DNA of 64,000 nucleotides from Crossiella sp. CA-258035 (GCF_030064675.1 NZ_CP116413.1:777001-841000); one strand, 5' to 3'. Shown: positions 8,156 through 17,399, numbered from the stretch's first letter. Made by a program: numbers and translations. Notes: generated from the letters alone by a model not told the origin.

Positions 8156-11005
8156 CTAACTGGGGCGAATAGAATATCGTGACCGAGCTGCGGTCGTCGC
8201 ACATTGCCGGGATGTGTTTCGATGGTCGCGCTGCAGGTCTTCGACAAGCTTATCAGTGTCGCGGCTCGGTAGCTGATCGATGGCGCGCAAGTTGCTCACC
8301 AGAAGTGCATAGGTGCGGCCAATTGCGTCTAACTGTCCCAGCTGAGCCTGGATGCGGATGATTCCCTGGTAGATGCTTTCGTTGTGCGGGTCGAGGAGTC
8401 GCGCGCGTTCCAAAAGCTGGAGTCGGATCTCTGGATCCTGTTCGACGCGCAGGAGATGCCCGGCCGCGTCCAGGGCGTCACGTCGGGCGGCTTCGCGGGG
8501 TGCGTCCAGCCAGGTCCTGCTGAAATCCTCGGCCAGTTCGCCCTGGTAGAGGTCGAGCACCTCGGCCAGGGCGCGGTGCCGGAGTTCGGCCGGCTGGCCG
8601 CGGTAGCTGGTCGCGCGCTGGAACCGGTCGTAGTCGGTGCGGATGAGCGCGGGGTCGAGTTGGTAGCGGCCGTCGTCGGTGCGGATGAGGTTGACGATCT
8701 GGTTGGCGGTGGCCTTGCTCATGGCGTGGCGCAGGCGGGAAAGGGTGTAGTGCAGGCTGTTATACGGGCGACTGATCGAGCTGTCCGGCCAGATGGCGTC
8801 GTTGAGGACTTCCCGGCGGACGCCGTTGGGGTGCAAGGCCAGGAAGACCAGCAGTTCCCGCTGCTTGGTGGTCAGCGCGCCGGTCAGGTCGTGCTGCTCG
8901 CCATCGATGACCTGGGCCAGGCGCAGTTGCCCGAAAATCTGCAGGCGCAGGGGAGTGGTGGCACCTGTGGGTTCGCCGGAGTCGGTTGGCGGTGGGCCTG
9001 CGGCGGAGGACTCGGCGCTGACCGCTGTCGTATCCGAGGGCGGCGGCGTTGGCGCACTATCGCTGTCCTGCTGGCGGTCCGGGATTGGGACGTCCGATGC
9101 TAGCGGTTCCGGCGCGATGGCCGAAGGCTCGGGATGAGGCTGAGCGGCCTGCTGCAGGAGGCTGAGCAGGTCCGCGGTGTCGCCGGCGGGCAGGGTGAAC
9201 AGCCGGATGCCGGAGAGGTGGTCTGCGGGAGCGGCTTCGGTGGCGGTGCCGTCGAGTGCGATGTGGGCTGTGGTCCCAGATGGCCAGTGCCCGAGGAGTA
9301 TCGCGGCCAGGCCGTGGGTGGCTCCGTCGCGAAGGATCGCCCGGAGCCGGTGGTGGTCCTGCCCGGGGCGGGCGAGGAGGACGAGCTGGTCTTGCTGAGG
9401 CCGGAGGTGTCGGGTTTCGGTGATCGCCCGGCGGCGGGTGAGCAGCGCCGCCTCCATCTCGGCCAAGGCGCTGTGCAGGGTCGTGGTCATGGTGATCGCC
9501 GGATGCGCCGGAACGTGGTCGAGTCCATCGAACACGGCTGCGATGTCGGTGCTCGGCAGGAGGACGCGGAGCGGCTGGTCGCGGTGGGCGGTCGTGGTGA
9601 GCAGGTGCAGCAGCAGTGCCCGTGCTGCGGCGGTGGCACCGGGGCCGAGCAGTCCCAGGCCGCCGGTGGCCGCGAGGTTGAGCGCGAGTTCCTGGTCTTG
9701 GCCGGTTCCCAGGCTGATGTGGCCCGAGGGAAGGGCGGTTGCGGGCGGTGATGGAGGGGTGGCGTGGTCGTGGACGATGCGCAAGGCACGCACGACCGGG
9801 GCCAGGGGCTGGTGCAGGTCGGCGCGCTCGCCGCTGCCGATGCGGTAGCGGCGCCGTCGGCGCAAGCTGAGGATGGCCAGTGCGGCGGTGACGGCGGTGG
9901 CCAGGCCGAGGCTGACGAACGCGCCGGTGGACAGCTCGAATCCTGCCTCGGTCGAGGCGGGCTCGCCGCGCTCCTGCTCGCTGGTTTGCCCCGGCCTCGG
10001 TGGCGGTGACGACGGCGGGCTCGGGGGAGCAGGCTGCGACGGAGGAGGTTCAGGCGGCACCGGTGGCGGTGGCGGTGGCGCGGTGATCCACAGGTTCCAG
10101 CCGGGGCGGAGTTGGTCGGGGTCGGTCCAGGATCGGCCGTCGGGTTGGGGGCGGTGGTGGTTGTCCTGCCACAGCCGCCGCCAGTCGCTGGGGTGGCCGT
10201 ATTCCCGTTGTGCGATCGAGGATGCGGTCTCCCCGGCCTTGACCGTGACCGCGGTCGTCCCGGGTCCCGGCTGGGTCTGTGCGGGTGGTGGGAGGAGAAG
10301 GACGTCGCCAGGGTAGAGCAGCTCGGCGCGGGGGATGCGGTCGGCGTTGAGGCGGTGGATCTCGCGGTAACGACCGGGATCGCCCAGGTGGATGGAGGCC
10401 AGGCTGGTCATGGTGTCGCCGGGCCGGACGGTGATCCGGGGGCATTCCGGGCGCACCGCCGCATCCACCGTTCGCCGACGCGCCAACCCGCTCTCCACGG
10501 TGAAGCCCTTGCCGCTGTTGGCTTTCGCGGTCTCGGCGCGGTCGGGGTCGTGCAGGGCGGTGGCGACCGTGGTCGATCCGGTGGCGGGCAGGGCGAGCGC
10601 GGACTGGGGCAGCAGCGCGATGAGGATGGCGGCGATCAGCCCGGCGATCCACCGCCGCGGCCCCACCCCGGGACGTACGGCGCGGATCCCGTGGCGCAAC
10701 TGGTCGACGGTTTCGGCCAGGACCAGGCCGAGGAGGAACAGCCAGGCCACCCAGAGCACGACCAGGAGCAGACCGGGGAGCAGGGTGCCGTCGGCCCAGG
10801 CGAAACGGGCGGCATGCCACGTGCGTTCCAGCCAAGGGCCGAGCTCGTCGAGCCGGGGCCACCGCTCGGGAATCAGGCGGCGCGGATCGGCGCCGAGCTT
10901 CAGCAGCCCCACCGGGAGCCCGATCACCAACGCGGCCACCAGCACGACGGCACCGGCGGCGCGGACGAGGTCGCCCGCACGGCGGGGTGGGCGGGCGCTG
11001 GTCAT
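8156..11005 (-). CDS. Membrane-anchored LysM-BTAD regulator of the Tad operon
   Basis: A 949-aa protein. Three N-terminal membrane segments (about residues 14-36, 70-95 and 110-130) are followed by two LysM repeats (from PRITVRPGDTMTSLASIHLG, and from VTVKAGETASSIAQREYG), a Pro-rich linker and a further membrane segment (AFVSLGLATAVTAALAIL). After a long middle region comes a C-terminal OmpR-like winged helix (LRLQIFGQLRLA to LHYTLSRLRHAM) and a BTAD helical-repeat domain. LysM domains bind peptidoglycan, and the winged helix plus BTAD binds DNA in SARP-type activators. One polypeptide could thus link wall state to transcription, or the regulator part may act as a scaffold at the membrane. 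ATG 11005 overlaps the upstream stop by 4 nt, so it is the last gene of the Tad operon. Confidence 0.85.
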   Translation of the reverse strand: MTSARPPRRAGDLVRAAGAVVLVAALVIGLPVGLLKLGADPRRLIPERWPRLDELGPWLERTWHAARFAWADGTLLPGLLLVVLWVAWLFLLGLVLAETVDQLRHGIRAVRPGVGPRRWIAGLIAAILIALLPQSALALPATGSTTVATALHDPDRAETAKANSGKGFTVESGLARRRTVDAAVRPECPRITVRPGDTMTSLASIHLGDPGRYREIHRLNADRIPRAELLYPGDVLLLPPPAQTQPGPGTTAVTVKAGETASSIAQREYGHPSDWRRLWQDNHHRPQPDGRSWTDPDQLRPGWNLWITAPPPPPPVPPEPPPSQPAPPSPPSSPPPRPGQTSEQERGEPASTEAGFELSTGAFVSLGLATAVTAALAILSLRRRRRYRIGSGERADLHQPLAPVVRALRIVHDHATPPSPPATALPSGHISLGTGQDQELALNLAATGGLGLLGPGATAAARALLLHLLTTTAHRDQPLRVLLPSTDIAAVFDGLDHVPAHPAITMTTTLHSALAEMEAALLTRRRAITETRHLRPQQDQLVLLARPGQDHHRLRAILRDGATHGLAAILLGHWPSGTTAHIALDGTATEAAPADHLSGIRLFTLPAGDTADLLSLLQQAAQPHPEPSAIAPEPLASDVPIPDRQQDSDSAPTPPPSDTTAVSAESSAAGPPPTDSGEPTGATTPLRLQIFGQLRLAQVIDGEQHDLTGALTTKQRELLVFLALHPNGVRREVLNDAIWPDSSISRPYNSLHYTLSRLRHAMSKATANQIVNLIRTDDGRYQLDPALIRTDYDRFQRATSYRGQPAELRHRALAEVLDLYQGELAEDFSRTWLDAPREAARRDALDAAGHLLRVEQDPEIRLQLLERARLLDPHNESIYQGIIRIQAQLGQLDAIGRTYALLVSNLRAIDQLPSRDTDKLVEDLQRDHRNTSRQCATTAARSRYSIRPS

Positions 11006-11421
11006 GACCGGCCCCCGCTGCGTGGGCCGGTGTCGAGTTGGGCGGTGGCGGTGCCGGTGACGGTGTAGTGGGAGCCGAACAGGCCGACCCGAGCCTTGTC
11101 GGTGCAACGGACTTGGACGCGGACGGTGCGGTTGGAGGTGATTGCGATCGTGCCGGGGCAGCCGGAGCGGGTCAGGTAGGAACCGGCGGTGGTGTGCGCG
11201 GTGGCGGTGTCGAGCTGGATGGGGGTGCTGCGGGTGTCGACCGCGGTCAGGGCCGCGCGGGCGGCTTCGCCGGCGATGGCATCCGCGCGCGAGTACGCCC
11301 GCAGCCGCCCGGCACCGTCGACCAGGAGCGCGAAGACGAGGAGCAGGGCGGTGAGCAGGATCGCGGTCATCGCGCTGACCGCCCCGCGGTCGTCGAACCG
11401 CCGCGTGGCCGGGGCTGTCAT
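11002..11421 (-). CDS. TadG/TadE-like pilus assembly protein (minor pseudopilin)
   Basis: 139 aa with the typical short basic N-terminus and a hydrophobic helix, DRGAVSAMTAILLTALLLVFALLVDGAGR, about residues 11-39, followed by a periplasmic or extracellular domain with two Cys (SGCPG, VRCTD) that could form a disulfide. The Tad 'pseudopilin' style (DRG then a hydrophobic helix) is clear. Starts with ATG in a 4-nt overlap with the upstream gene and ends in a 4-nt overlap with the regulator gene. Confidence 0.8.
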   Translation of the reverse strand: MTAPATRRFDDRGAVSAMTAILLTALLLVFALLVDGAGRLRAYSRADAIAGEAARAALTAVDTRSTPIQLDTATAHTTAGSYLTRSGCPGTIAITSNRTVRVQVRCTDKARVGLFGSHYTVTGTATAQLDTGPRSGGRS

Positions 11422-11879
11422 GTCCGGCCCCGGAACGGGTCCAGGGGGCTGGTGAAGGTGTCCCGGAGGATGCGGGTGCCTGGTAGTCCCGGCAGGGCCA
11501 GGTCGGACAGCTCGGCCACGCAGGTCACCGTCGCCGAGACGGTGGCGGGTAGGCCGGGCGGGGCGGTGAAGCCGGAGGTGTCGATGGTGATGGTGATGCT
11601 GCGGCAGTGCAGCTGTTGTTCGGTGAGCACGCGGTGTGCGGTCGTGGTGGCTGTGTGGTGGGCGTGGGTGGCGGTGCGGGCCAGGGAGGCGGTGCGGGCC
11701 AGGGAGGCGGTGCGGGCCGCGGCGGTGGCGGCGTCGGTGACCACATGGTCGGCCAGCACGATCCGCCCGGCCGCGATCATCACCGCGATCGTGGCCAGCA
11801 GGACCGGGCCCGCGGCGGCGGCGAACTCCACGCTGACCGACCCAGCCGAACCACCCCAGCGGCGCACACGGCCGCTCAC
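11418..11879 (-). CDS. TadE-like pseudopilin
   Basis: 153 aa. After a short basic start, GSVSVEFAAAAGPVLLATIAVMIAAGRIVL is the conserved TadE-type membrane helix with the Glu in position five (SVSVE). A curious repeat TASLARTASLARTATHAHHT follows. GTG 11879 was chosen because it makes a 4-nt overlap with the upstream stop; longer readings lie in the other frame of the neighbour. Two Cys in the C-terminal domain. Minor pilin-like subunit or assembly platform component of the Tad pilus. Confidence 0.78.
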   Translation of the reverse strand: MSGRVRRWGGSAGSVSVEFAAAAGPVLLATIAVMIAAGRIVLADHVVTDAATAAARTASLARTASLARTATHAHHTATTTAHRVLTEQQLHCRSITITIDTSGFTAPPGLPATVSATVTCVAELSDLALPGLPGTRILRDTFTSPLDPFRGRT

Positions 11880-12331
11880 CGCGGGCTCCCGGCAGGGTGG
11901 GTGTCGCTGGGGGTGGTGAAGCGCTCCTTCGGGCCGGTGACGCTGCGGGTGATGCGCAGCTCCAGCCCGGGGACGGGCAGCAGGCGGGGCACGGTGGCCG
12001 AGACCTCCACCCACACCACCGTCGGGCTGCTACTCGCGCTAACCGCGGTGTGAGCGAGCAGCCCGGTGCCGGCGCGGGTCAGGAACGCGTTGGCGGCGGT
12101 GTGGCCGTCGGCGGGGGTGCCGGTGACCGTGCGGGTGGCCTGCAGCCCGGCCTGGGCGGCAGCCTGGCAGATGCTGCGGGCGTACCAGAGGATCCCGAGC
12201 TGGGTGGCCAGGGCGAACAGCAGGAACAGCATCGGCAGCAGCACCGCCAACTGCACGGTCGCCGCACCCCGATCACCCCATCGCGGCCGGTGTGTGCCGG
12301 TGTGTCCTGTGTGGAGGGTGCTGTTGTCCAT
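11876..12331 (-). CDS. TadE-like pseudopilin
   Basis: 151 aa with the TadE signature DRGAATVQLAVLLPMLFLLF (hydrophobic helix about residues 20-48) and a following soluble domain ending in a variable tail. ATG 12331 has a weak RBS (GGTGA, 6 nt). Second of three adjacent TadE/TadG-like genes, which differ in sequence outside the membrane helix and so probably have distinct roles. A half-conserved GTCCATTGTGGAT element overlaps the start. Confidence 0.78.
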   Translation of the reverse strand: MDNSTLHTGHTGTHRPRWGDRGAATVQLAVLLPMLFLLFALATQLGILWYARSICQAAAQAGLQATRTVTGTPADGHTAANAFLTRAGTGLLAHTAVSASSSPTVVWVEVSATVPRLLPVPGLELRITRSVTGPKERFTTPSDTHPAGSPR

Positions 12332-12344
12332 TGTGGATCACCGG

Positions 12345-12617
12345 TCACGGGAGCTGGTTGAGGTACTTCTGGACGAAGACCTTGTAGGCGGCCCAGACCA
12401 GCAGCGCGACACCGACGGCCAGGGCGATGCCGATGGCGATCTCCACGGTCTCGACACCATCGTCGCCACCCCGGCGGCAAGCCCGGTGCCGTCTGCCGCG
12501 CGGGAGCGTCCGGGGCGGGTCGGTGGCAATCGAGAACAGCAGGATGTGCAACGCGAGCTGGTCCCACCGGTTCCTCAACCTGGTGGGGGCTCTGGCGATG
12601 CGGGGCATGGGGTTCAC
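12345..12617 (-). CDS. Flp-like major pilin precursor
   Basis: 90 aa. The second half reads DDGVETVEIAIGIALAVGVALLVWAAYKVFVQKYLNQLP, that is, a Gly cleavage site, then Val-Glu-Thr-Val-Glu with Glu at +5 and a single hydrophobic helix, as in Flp pilins cut by a TadV/CpaA peptidase. The usual Glu-Tyr pair of Flp pilins is Glu-Ile here. The leader before the cut is unusually long (about 53 residues) and basic. GTG start overlaps the TadC stop by 4 nt. The mature pilin would be under 40 residues, typical for actinobacterial Tad pilins. Confidence 0.75.
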   Translation of the reverse strand: MNPMPRIARAPTRLRNRWDQLALHILLFSIATDPPRTLPRGRRHRACRRGGDDGVETVEIAIGIALAVGVALLVWAAYKVFVQKYLNQLP

Positions 12618-13513
12618 GTCCTTTCCAGGATGCGGGCGAACAGCGGGTAGATGATGAGGATCATGAAGGCGATCAGCAGGCAGGCCAGGGGGCCGACGAG
12701 GGTTTCGGAGCGGCGGTTGGCTTTTTCCCGGTCGGTGGCCAGGGCGGCGTGGCGCAGCGCGGTGGCCTTGGCGGTCAGGGTGGTGTAGACGGCGGCGCCG
12801 TCGGCGGCGGTGGCCACGATGTCAGCCAGTTCAGCCATTGCCGGCACCTGGAACCGTTGTCCCCACTGGGCCAGGGCGTCCCAGACTGGGGTGCCGGTGC
12901 GGCGGGCGGAGGTGAGAATGTCGCGGATGCGGGTGAACACCCAGCCGCTGCCCAGCGAGGCGGCCTGCACCAGGGCCGGTGTTGCGGCGGCTCCGGCGGC
13001 GCGTTCCTGGGCGACGAGTTCGAGGTAGGAGGCCAGGGTGCGGGCGAACTCCGCGCGGGCCGCTCCCGCCGCCTGCCGGACCCGGGCGGCCGGGATCAGC
13101 GACCCACCGACAGCGCTGGCACCGGCCAGCACCGTGACGGCGAGGACATCGGCGTCGAGGACGGTGCCGGTCAGGACGGCGGTGACACCGGCCACCAGCG
13201 CCCATCCCAGACGGGCGGCGATGTAGCGGGTCACGGTGCGCTGCAACAGCTCCAGCTCCACTGCCGGTGCGCCCCACCAGCGGCTGGTCGAGTTCGTCGA
13301 TCGCTCGGCGAGCACGGCCAGCACCGTCCCTGGCCACCACCGCTGGCGCTGCGAGTGCGCCTCGGTCGTGTCGGGTTGGGCGAGGAGGTCCTGGGCCCGG
13401 GTCATGGCCACGACGAGGTTCACCTGCGCCGGCGGTGCCACTGCGGCGATCAGCGATGCCAGCGCCAGTCCCGCGCACACGCCCAGCGCGACAACTAGGC
13501 CGGTGGAGTTCAT
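12614..13513 (-). CDS. tadC: TadC-like inner-membrane platform protein
   Basis: 299 aa with the type II secretion F domain: N-terminal membrane helix (GLVVALGVCAGLALASLIAAV), a central pair of helices (LGWALVAGVTAVLTGTVL, VTVLAGASAVGGSLIPAA), a cytoplasmic helical domain (ARTLASYLELVAQE onward, then DALAQWGQRFQVPAMAELADIV) and a C-terminal helix (LVGPLACLLIAFMILIIYPLF). With TadB it forms the platform on which TadA acts. ATG 13513 overlaps TadB by 4 nt. Long apparent N-terminal extensions in this frame belong to the shadow of tadB. Confidence 0.85.
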   Translation of the reverse strand: MNSTGLVVALGVCAGLALASLIAAVAPPAQVNLVVAMTRAQDLLAQPDTTEAHSQRQRWWPGTVLAVLAERSTNSTSRWWGAPAVELELLQRTVTRYIAARLGWALVAGVTAVLTGTVLDADVLAVTVLAGASAVGGSLIPAARVRQAAGAARAEFARTLASYLELVAQERAAGAAATPALVQAASLGSGWVFTRIRDILTSARRTGTPVWDALAQWGQRFQVPAMAELADIVATAADGAAVYTTLTAKATALRHAALATDREKANRRSETLVGPLACLLIAFMILIIYPLFARILERT

Positions 13514-14397
13514 GACCGCCACCCCCGCCCAGTGCCCGGGGCTCGGGTGTGGTGCAGGAATCCCGGCTCGGGTCGGGGGCGGGTGAGCGCGGCCAGCCAG
13601 GCGCACGCCAGGCCGATCATCCCGGCCACCACGGCCAGCCACAGCTGCCCGGTGACGCTGTCGAAGGGCGCGAGGTAGTCCTCGCTGGCGGCCAACAGAC
13701 CGACGGTCATCACGGTGATGATGGCCAGCAGAGCGCGGACGCTGGTGCGGACTTTGGCGCGGTCGGCTTCGACCTGACGGCGCGCGGCGACGTCCTGGCG
13801 CAGGGAGCGGGCCAGCTCGTCCAGAATCGGGATCAGGCCCCGGCCGCCGGAGCGGTGGCGCAGGATCAGGCAGGCCACGACCCGGTGCGCGGCGGCGTGG
13901 TCGAGTTCGCGGGCGAAGGTCCACAACGCCGGCTCCAGCCCGCCTCCGCGGGTGGACGCCGCCAGGGCGTGCACGTGCTCGGCGATCGCGGCGGGGGCGG
14001 TGCGGGCGCTGGCAATGATCGCCGCTTCCAGGCCTCCGGCGCCGGTGCCGAGCAGGTCGGCCAACCGGCGGGTCCACTCCGCCACCGCTTCCAGAGTGGT
14101 GATCAGGTGGCGGTTGCCCGGTTGCCCCACCACCCGCGGCAGCAGCGTGGCGGCGAGCCCGGCCGCCAGAGCCGCGACCGGCCAGCCGGTGCCCCACCAC
14201 ACCAGCCCGGCGGCGGTGCAGGCCAGCAGCGGGGGGCGCAGCGTGCTCCAGCGTGGTGGCCGCGCCCGCGCCGCCCCGTGACGGTGGGGGTGATGACCGT
14301 CTCGGGGCGGTCGCGGGGCGGTGCGGTGCCAGCCGGCGAGGGCCAGCAGCACCGCGGTCACCATGACCGCGCCCAGCAGCACCGAGGCCGCGGTCAT
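13510..14397 (-). CDS. tadB: TadB-like inner-membrane platform protein
   Basis: 295 aa, type II secretion F family. Hydrophobic segments at the N-terminus (VLLGAVMVTAVLLALAGW), centre (LLACTAAGLVWWGTG, VAALAAGLAATLLP) and C-terminus (ALLAIITVMTVGLLAASE, LWLAVVAGMIGLACAWLAAL) surround the cytoplasmic domain with GGRGLIPILDELARSLRQD, the conserved helix of this family. ATG 14397 overlaps tadA by 4 nt. Partner of TadC. Confidence 0.85.
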   Translation of the reverse strand: MTAASVLLGAVMVTAVLLALAGWHRTAPRPPRDGHHPHRHGAARARPPRWSTLRPPLLACTAAGLVWWGTGWPVAALAAGLAATLLPRVVGQPGNRHLITTLEAVAEWTRRLADLLGTGAGGLEAAIIASARTAPAAIAEHVHALAASTRGGGLEPALWTFARELDHAAAHRVVACLILRHRSGGRGLIPILDELARSLRQDVAARRQVEADRAKVRTSVRALLAIITVMTVGLLAASEDYLAPFDSVTGQLWLAVVAGMIGLACAWLAALTRPRPEPGFLHHTRAPGTGRGWRS

Positions 14398-15878
14398 GGC
14401 AAGTCCCGCCGCAGCAGCGCGGGCTGCCAGTCCCCATCGACCTGTTGCAGCAGCGCGGGGTTGAAGCCGTGCCGGAGCAGGTCGGCCAGCAGGGCCGGGC
14501 TGGGTGGGAAGTCCGGGACCGCGCGGCCATCGACCGGCCGGGGGCTGAAGATGCGGGTGAGGTCGGGGCGGCCGGTGTCGCCGATCGGACCGACTTCGGC
14601 GATCTCGGTGACGAAGCGCTGACGGCTGGAGCGGCCGGTGGTCGGGTCGTGGTGGTCGGCCTTGGCCAGCTGCACCACCAGGTGTACTGCCGAGGCGGTC
14701 CAGCGGTAGGCGGCCTCCACCGGCAACGGCGGGGTGGCGAGCTGGCCGAGGGCGGCGATCCGGTCGGGGACCGCGGTGGTGGAGGCGGCGTGCAGGGTGG
14801 CCATGCCCCCGGCCGCGCCGTTGCCCAGTGCGCGCAGTAGGGAGGTGACCTCTCCGGCGCGGACCTCGCCGACGAGGACCCGGCTGGGTGAGTGGCGCAG
14901 GGTTTGCTTGAGCAGGTCGTCCAGGGTGATCTCGCCGACGCCTTCGGCGTTGGCCTGCCGCGTCTCCAAAGGGGTGACCACCAGGTGGGTGCCCAGTAGG
15001 TGCAGGCCGAGTTCGGCGTCGTCTTCGACGGTGACCAGGTGCTCGTGGGCGGGGATCTCCCGGGCCAGGGCGCGCAGGAAGGTGGTTTTGCCGGTGTAGG
15101 GGCCGCCGGTGATCAGGATGTTCTTCCCGGCGCGGACCGCGGCACGTAGGAAGGCGGTCAGGATGGAGTCCACGGTTCCGCCGCGGATGAGGTCATCCAG
15201 TCCGGCCTCGTGCAGGCGGTGGCGGCGGATGGCGATGCGTGGCCGCTCGGAGACCGCGATCACCGCGGAGAGCCGGGCGCCGAGCAGGCCCCCGGCGGGC
15301 AGGCGGAAGGAGACCATGGGGGTGGCGGGGCTGAACTCCCGAGCGGTTTGGCCCATGCGGGCGGCGAGGTCGGCGACCATGGCGGTCAGGGTGGCGTCGG
15401 AGTCGGCCACCACGTACGGCCAGCTCTGCATCGAGCCGTCGGCCAGCTCCAGCCACACCTGGTCGTGGCCGTGGATGTGGATGTTCTCCACGTCCTCGCG
15501 CTCCAGCAACGGCAGCAACGCGCCCAGCCCGGACATCGAGGCCATCACCGCCTGGGCGAGGTCGCGCTCGAAGGCCGGCGACACCGGCGGGTGCCCGGCC
15601 TGGGCCCGGCGCACGACCCAGGCGGTGATCTCCTCCTGCACCAACCCCAGAACGTGGGCGTGCTCGGCGGCGGGGGCTTGGGGCTCACCTTGGCCGGGGG
15701 CACTGTGCCGGTCAGCTTCTTCCTGGTGCGCGGCGACGGCGAGGCGGATCTGGCGCACCAGCTCGGGGTCCGGCCTGCTCGTTCCTGTTGCCTGGCGCGG
15801 CGGTCGGGGGGCGGTGGGGACGGCGTGGAGGCCAGCGCGCCGCAGCGGCGGGGCATGGCCGGGATGGTTGGCGGTCAT
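14394..15878 (-). CDS. tadA: TadA/CpaF-type secretion ATPase
   Basis: 494-aa VirB11/CpaF-type ATPase. An N-terminal helical domain (EDVENIHIHGHDQVWLEL) precedes the motor domain: Walker A GGPYTGKTT near residue 275, an Asp box with VTVEDDAEL, Walker B-like RVLVGEVRAGE and a His box (GGMATLHAASTTAV). It powers pilus assembly at the membrane together with TadB and TadC. ATG 15878 overlaps the upstream MinD-like gene by 4 nt; the long extra N-terminus readable in this frame is not supported by homologues. Walker A has Pro-Tyr where many have Gly-Ser. Confidence 0.92.
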   Translation of the reverse strand: MTANHPGHAPPLRRAGLHAVPTAPRPPRQATGTSRPDPELVRQIRLAVAAHQEEADRHSAPGQGEPQAPAAEHAHVLGLVQEEITAWVVRRAQAGHPPVSPAFERDLAQAVMASMSGLGALLPLLEREDVENIHIHGHDQVWLELADGSMQSWPYVVADSDATLTAMVADLAARMGQTAREFSPATPMVSFRLPAGGLLGARLSAVIAVSERPRIAIRRHRLHEAGLDDLIRGGTVDSILTAFLRAAVRAGKNILITGGPYTGKTTFLRALAREIPAHEHLVTVEDDAELGLHLLGTHLVVTPLETRQANAEGVGEITLDDLLKQTLRHSPSRVLVGEVRAGEVTSLLRALGNGAAGGMATLHAASTTAVPDRIAALGQLATPPLPVEAAYRWTASAVHLVVQLAKADHHDPTTGRSSRQRFVTEIAEVGPIGDTGRPDLTRIFSPRPVDGRAVPDFPPSPALLADLLRHGFNPALLQQVDGDWQPALLRRDLP

Positions 15879-16693
15879 CGTGGGGTTCCGTTCACTGCGG
15901 CCAGCGTCGAGGGCGCGGACCTGGCGGTGGTTGTGGTGGCCCGCAGACGCTGGGCGGATCGGGCAGCGACACGCCCGAACAGCGTGCGGGCGATCTTGCG
16001 GTGGGCGGCGCCATCGCTGAACACCCGCGCCGCCTCCGCGTCCTCGGGCAAGCTCACCCGCGCCGGAACACCGAAAAGTCCCTGGAGCTGGCGCACGCCC
16101 AGCGCGCTGGTCCCGCACACCGCCAGCCCGAGCCGCTCACCCGGAATGCGTTGCCGCAGCGCGGTCAGGGCGGGTTGGGCGGCGTGGATGTGCCGGGGCA
16201 CGGGGCGCACGGCGAGCAGGACGAGGTCGGCGGCCTCCAGCACCGGCCACGGCACCTCCGCCCCATCGCTCAGCCGCCCGCAGTCGGCCAGCACATCCAC
16301 CCCACCCCGCGGCACAGCCGCCAGCGCGCTCAGCCCCGCGGCCACGCGGCGCCATCCGGCCTCGCCGACCGCGGAGGCCTGGCCCGGATCGGCCAGCCCG
16401 GCCAGCAACCGAGCGTGCGGGGCTGGAGGGACTGCCTGCAGGTGACCGGTGAGCTGATCCGCGGTGACGGTGGTGGTGTGGCGGGTGGCGGTGACGAAGG
16501 ACAACACCCCGACCCCCAGACCCAGCCAGCCCCCGAGCCACCACGTGGACAGCCAACCTGTGGCGAGGTCGCCGCCGTGCGGGTCGCAGTCGGCCAGCAC
16601 CAGCGGTGCCGGCCAGCCGTGGGCGAGGGCGGCCACAGTGGTTGTGGCGCCGGGCGCGGACTTGCCGGACACGAGCACGATCATGGCCATCAC
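15875..16693 (-). CDS. TadZ/CpaE-like MinD-family ATPase
   Basis: 272 aa with a deviant Walker A near the N-terminus (VSGKSAPGATTT) and LVLADCDPHGGDLATGW, the switch-like region of ParA/MinD proteins, then VDVLADCGRLSDG and LVLLAVRPVPRHIHAA. In Tad systems these proteins place the pilus machinery. AAGGAGG lies 6 nt before GTG 16693 (9 nt before ATG 16690); either start is possible. A loop predicted to be nucleotide-free or atypical (Ser-Ala-Pro-Gly) may alter ATP use. Seventeen nt separate it from the CpaB-like gene, the only real gap in the core operon. Confidence 0.8.
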   Translation of the reverse strand: MMAMIVLVSGKSAPGATTTVAALAHGWPAPLVLADCDPHGGDLATGWLSTWWLGGWLGLGVGVLSFVTATRHTTTVTADQLTGHLQAVPPAPHARLLAGLADPGQASAVGEAGWRRVAAGLSALAAVPRGGVDVLADCGRLSDGAEVPWPVLEAADLVLLAVRPVPRHIHAAQPALTALRQRIPGERLGLAVCGTSALGVRQLQGLFGVPARVSLPEDAEAARVFSDGAAHRKIARTLFGRVAARSAQRLRATTTTARSAPSTLAAVNGTPR

Positions 16694-16709
16694 CGTCGAC
16701 CTCCTTCCT

Positions 16710-17399
16710 CTACTTCTCCGGGCCCAGCAGCGTGAGGATCACCGGACCGGCCGCGGCCGCAGTGGCCGCGGCGGTGTCCTTGGTGGCGATCAGGACATCG
16801 ACGGTGATCCCGCCTTGGGAATCCGGCGTCCCGATCCCCGCCACCAGAGCGATGAAGGTGCCCCCTCTGGTAACACCCTCCGTGCCGCTGTGGTTGGAGG
16901 TGACCGGCGTGACCTGGATTCGCTCGCCTGGCCGGAGGCCGCGGGCGGGTAGCTGGCCGGGCTTGCAGGCCAGACCGAGCAGCTGCTGGGCCGCGGCCGG
17001 GATCGGGGTGTCGCTGAGGTGTTGGGGGGCCAGGACGCTGCCCGCGGGCAACCCGGCCACCGCGGTCTTGCCGAGCACGCTGGCGCGCTCCTCCGCGCGG
17101 ATCATCCGGGCCGCCGGGTCCTCCACGGTGCGGGCCAGGGCGAGGTCGGCCTCGGTGATCCGCTGACCCCAGTCCACCGGGCGGGCCAGCACCAGCACGG
17201 TGACCCGGGCGTCGTGGGCGGCGACCAGCTCGTAGTTGCCGTACCCGGCCGCAGCGGCCAGCACCACCGCGGCGGCCACCAGCCACCAGCGGCGCCGCCG
17301 CGGCAACATCACCCCAGCACCCAAGCGGGGCGCCTGGACGTGTACACCGTCCCGCTCGGCGGCGGGCGCGGCGGGGAAGGGGTGTCCCATGCCGCTCAC
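16710..17399 (-). CDS. SAF-domain protein, CpaB/RcpC-like
   Basis: 229 aa: cytoplasmic basic start, one membrane helix (WWLVAAAVVLAAAAGYGNYELV), then a SAF domain (TVLVLARPVDWGQRITEADL; GLPAGSVLAPQHL). CpaB-type proteins bind the cell wall and guide the pilus through it. ATG 17399 is in a 4-nt overlap with the upstream gene. The protein lacks the longer C-terminal domains of proteobacterial RcpC, which fits an organism without an outer membrane. Confidence 0.8.
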   Translation of the reverse strand: MSGMGHPFPAAPAAERDGVHVQAPRLGAGVMLPRRRRWWLVAAAVVLAAAAGYGNYELVAAHDARVTVLVLARPVDWGQRITEADLALARTVEDPAARMIRAEERASVLGKTAVAGLPAGSVLAPQHLSDTPIPAAAQQLLGLACKPGQLPARGLRPGERIQVTPVTSNHSGTEGVTRGGTFIALVAGIGTPDSQGGITVDVLIATKDTAAATAAAAGPVILTLLGPEK

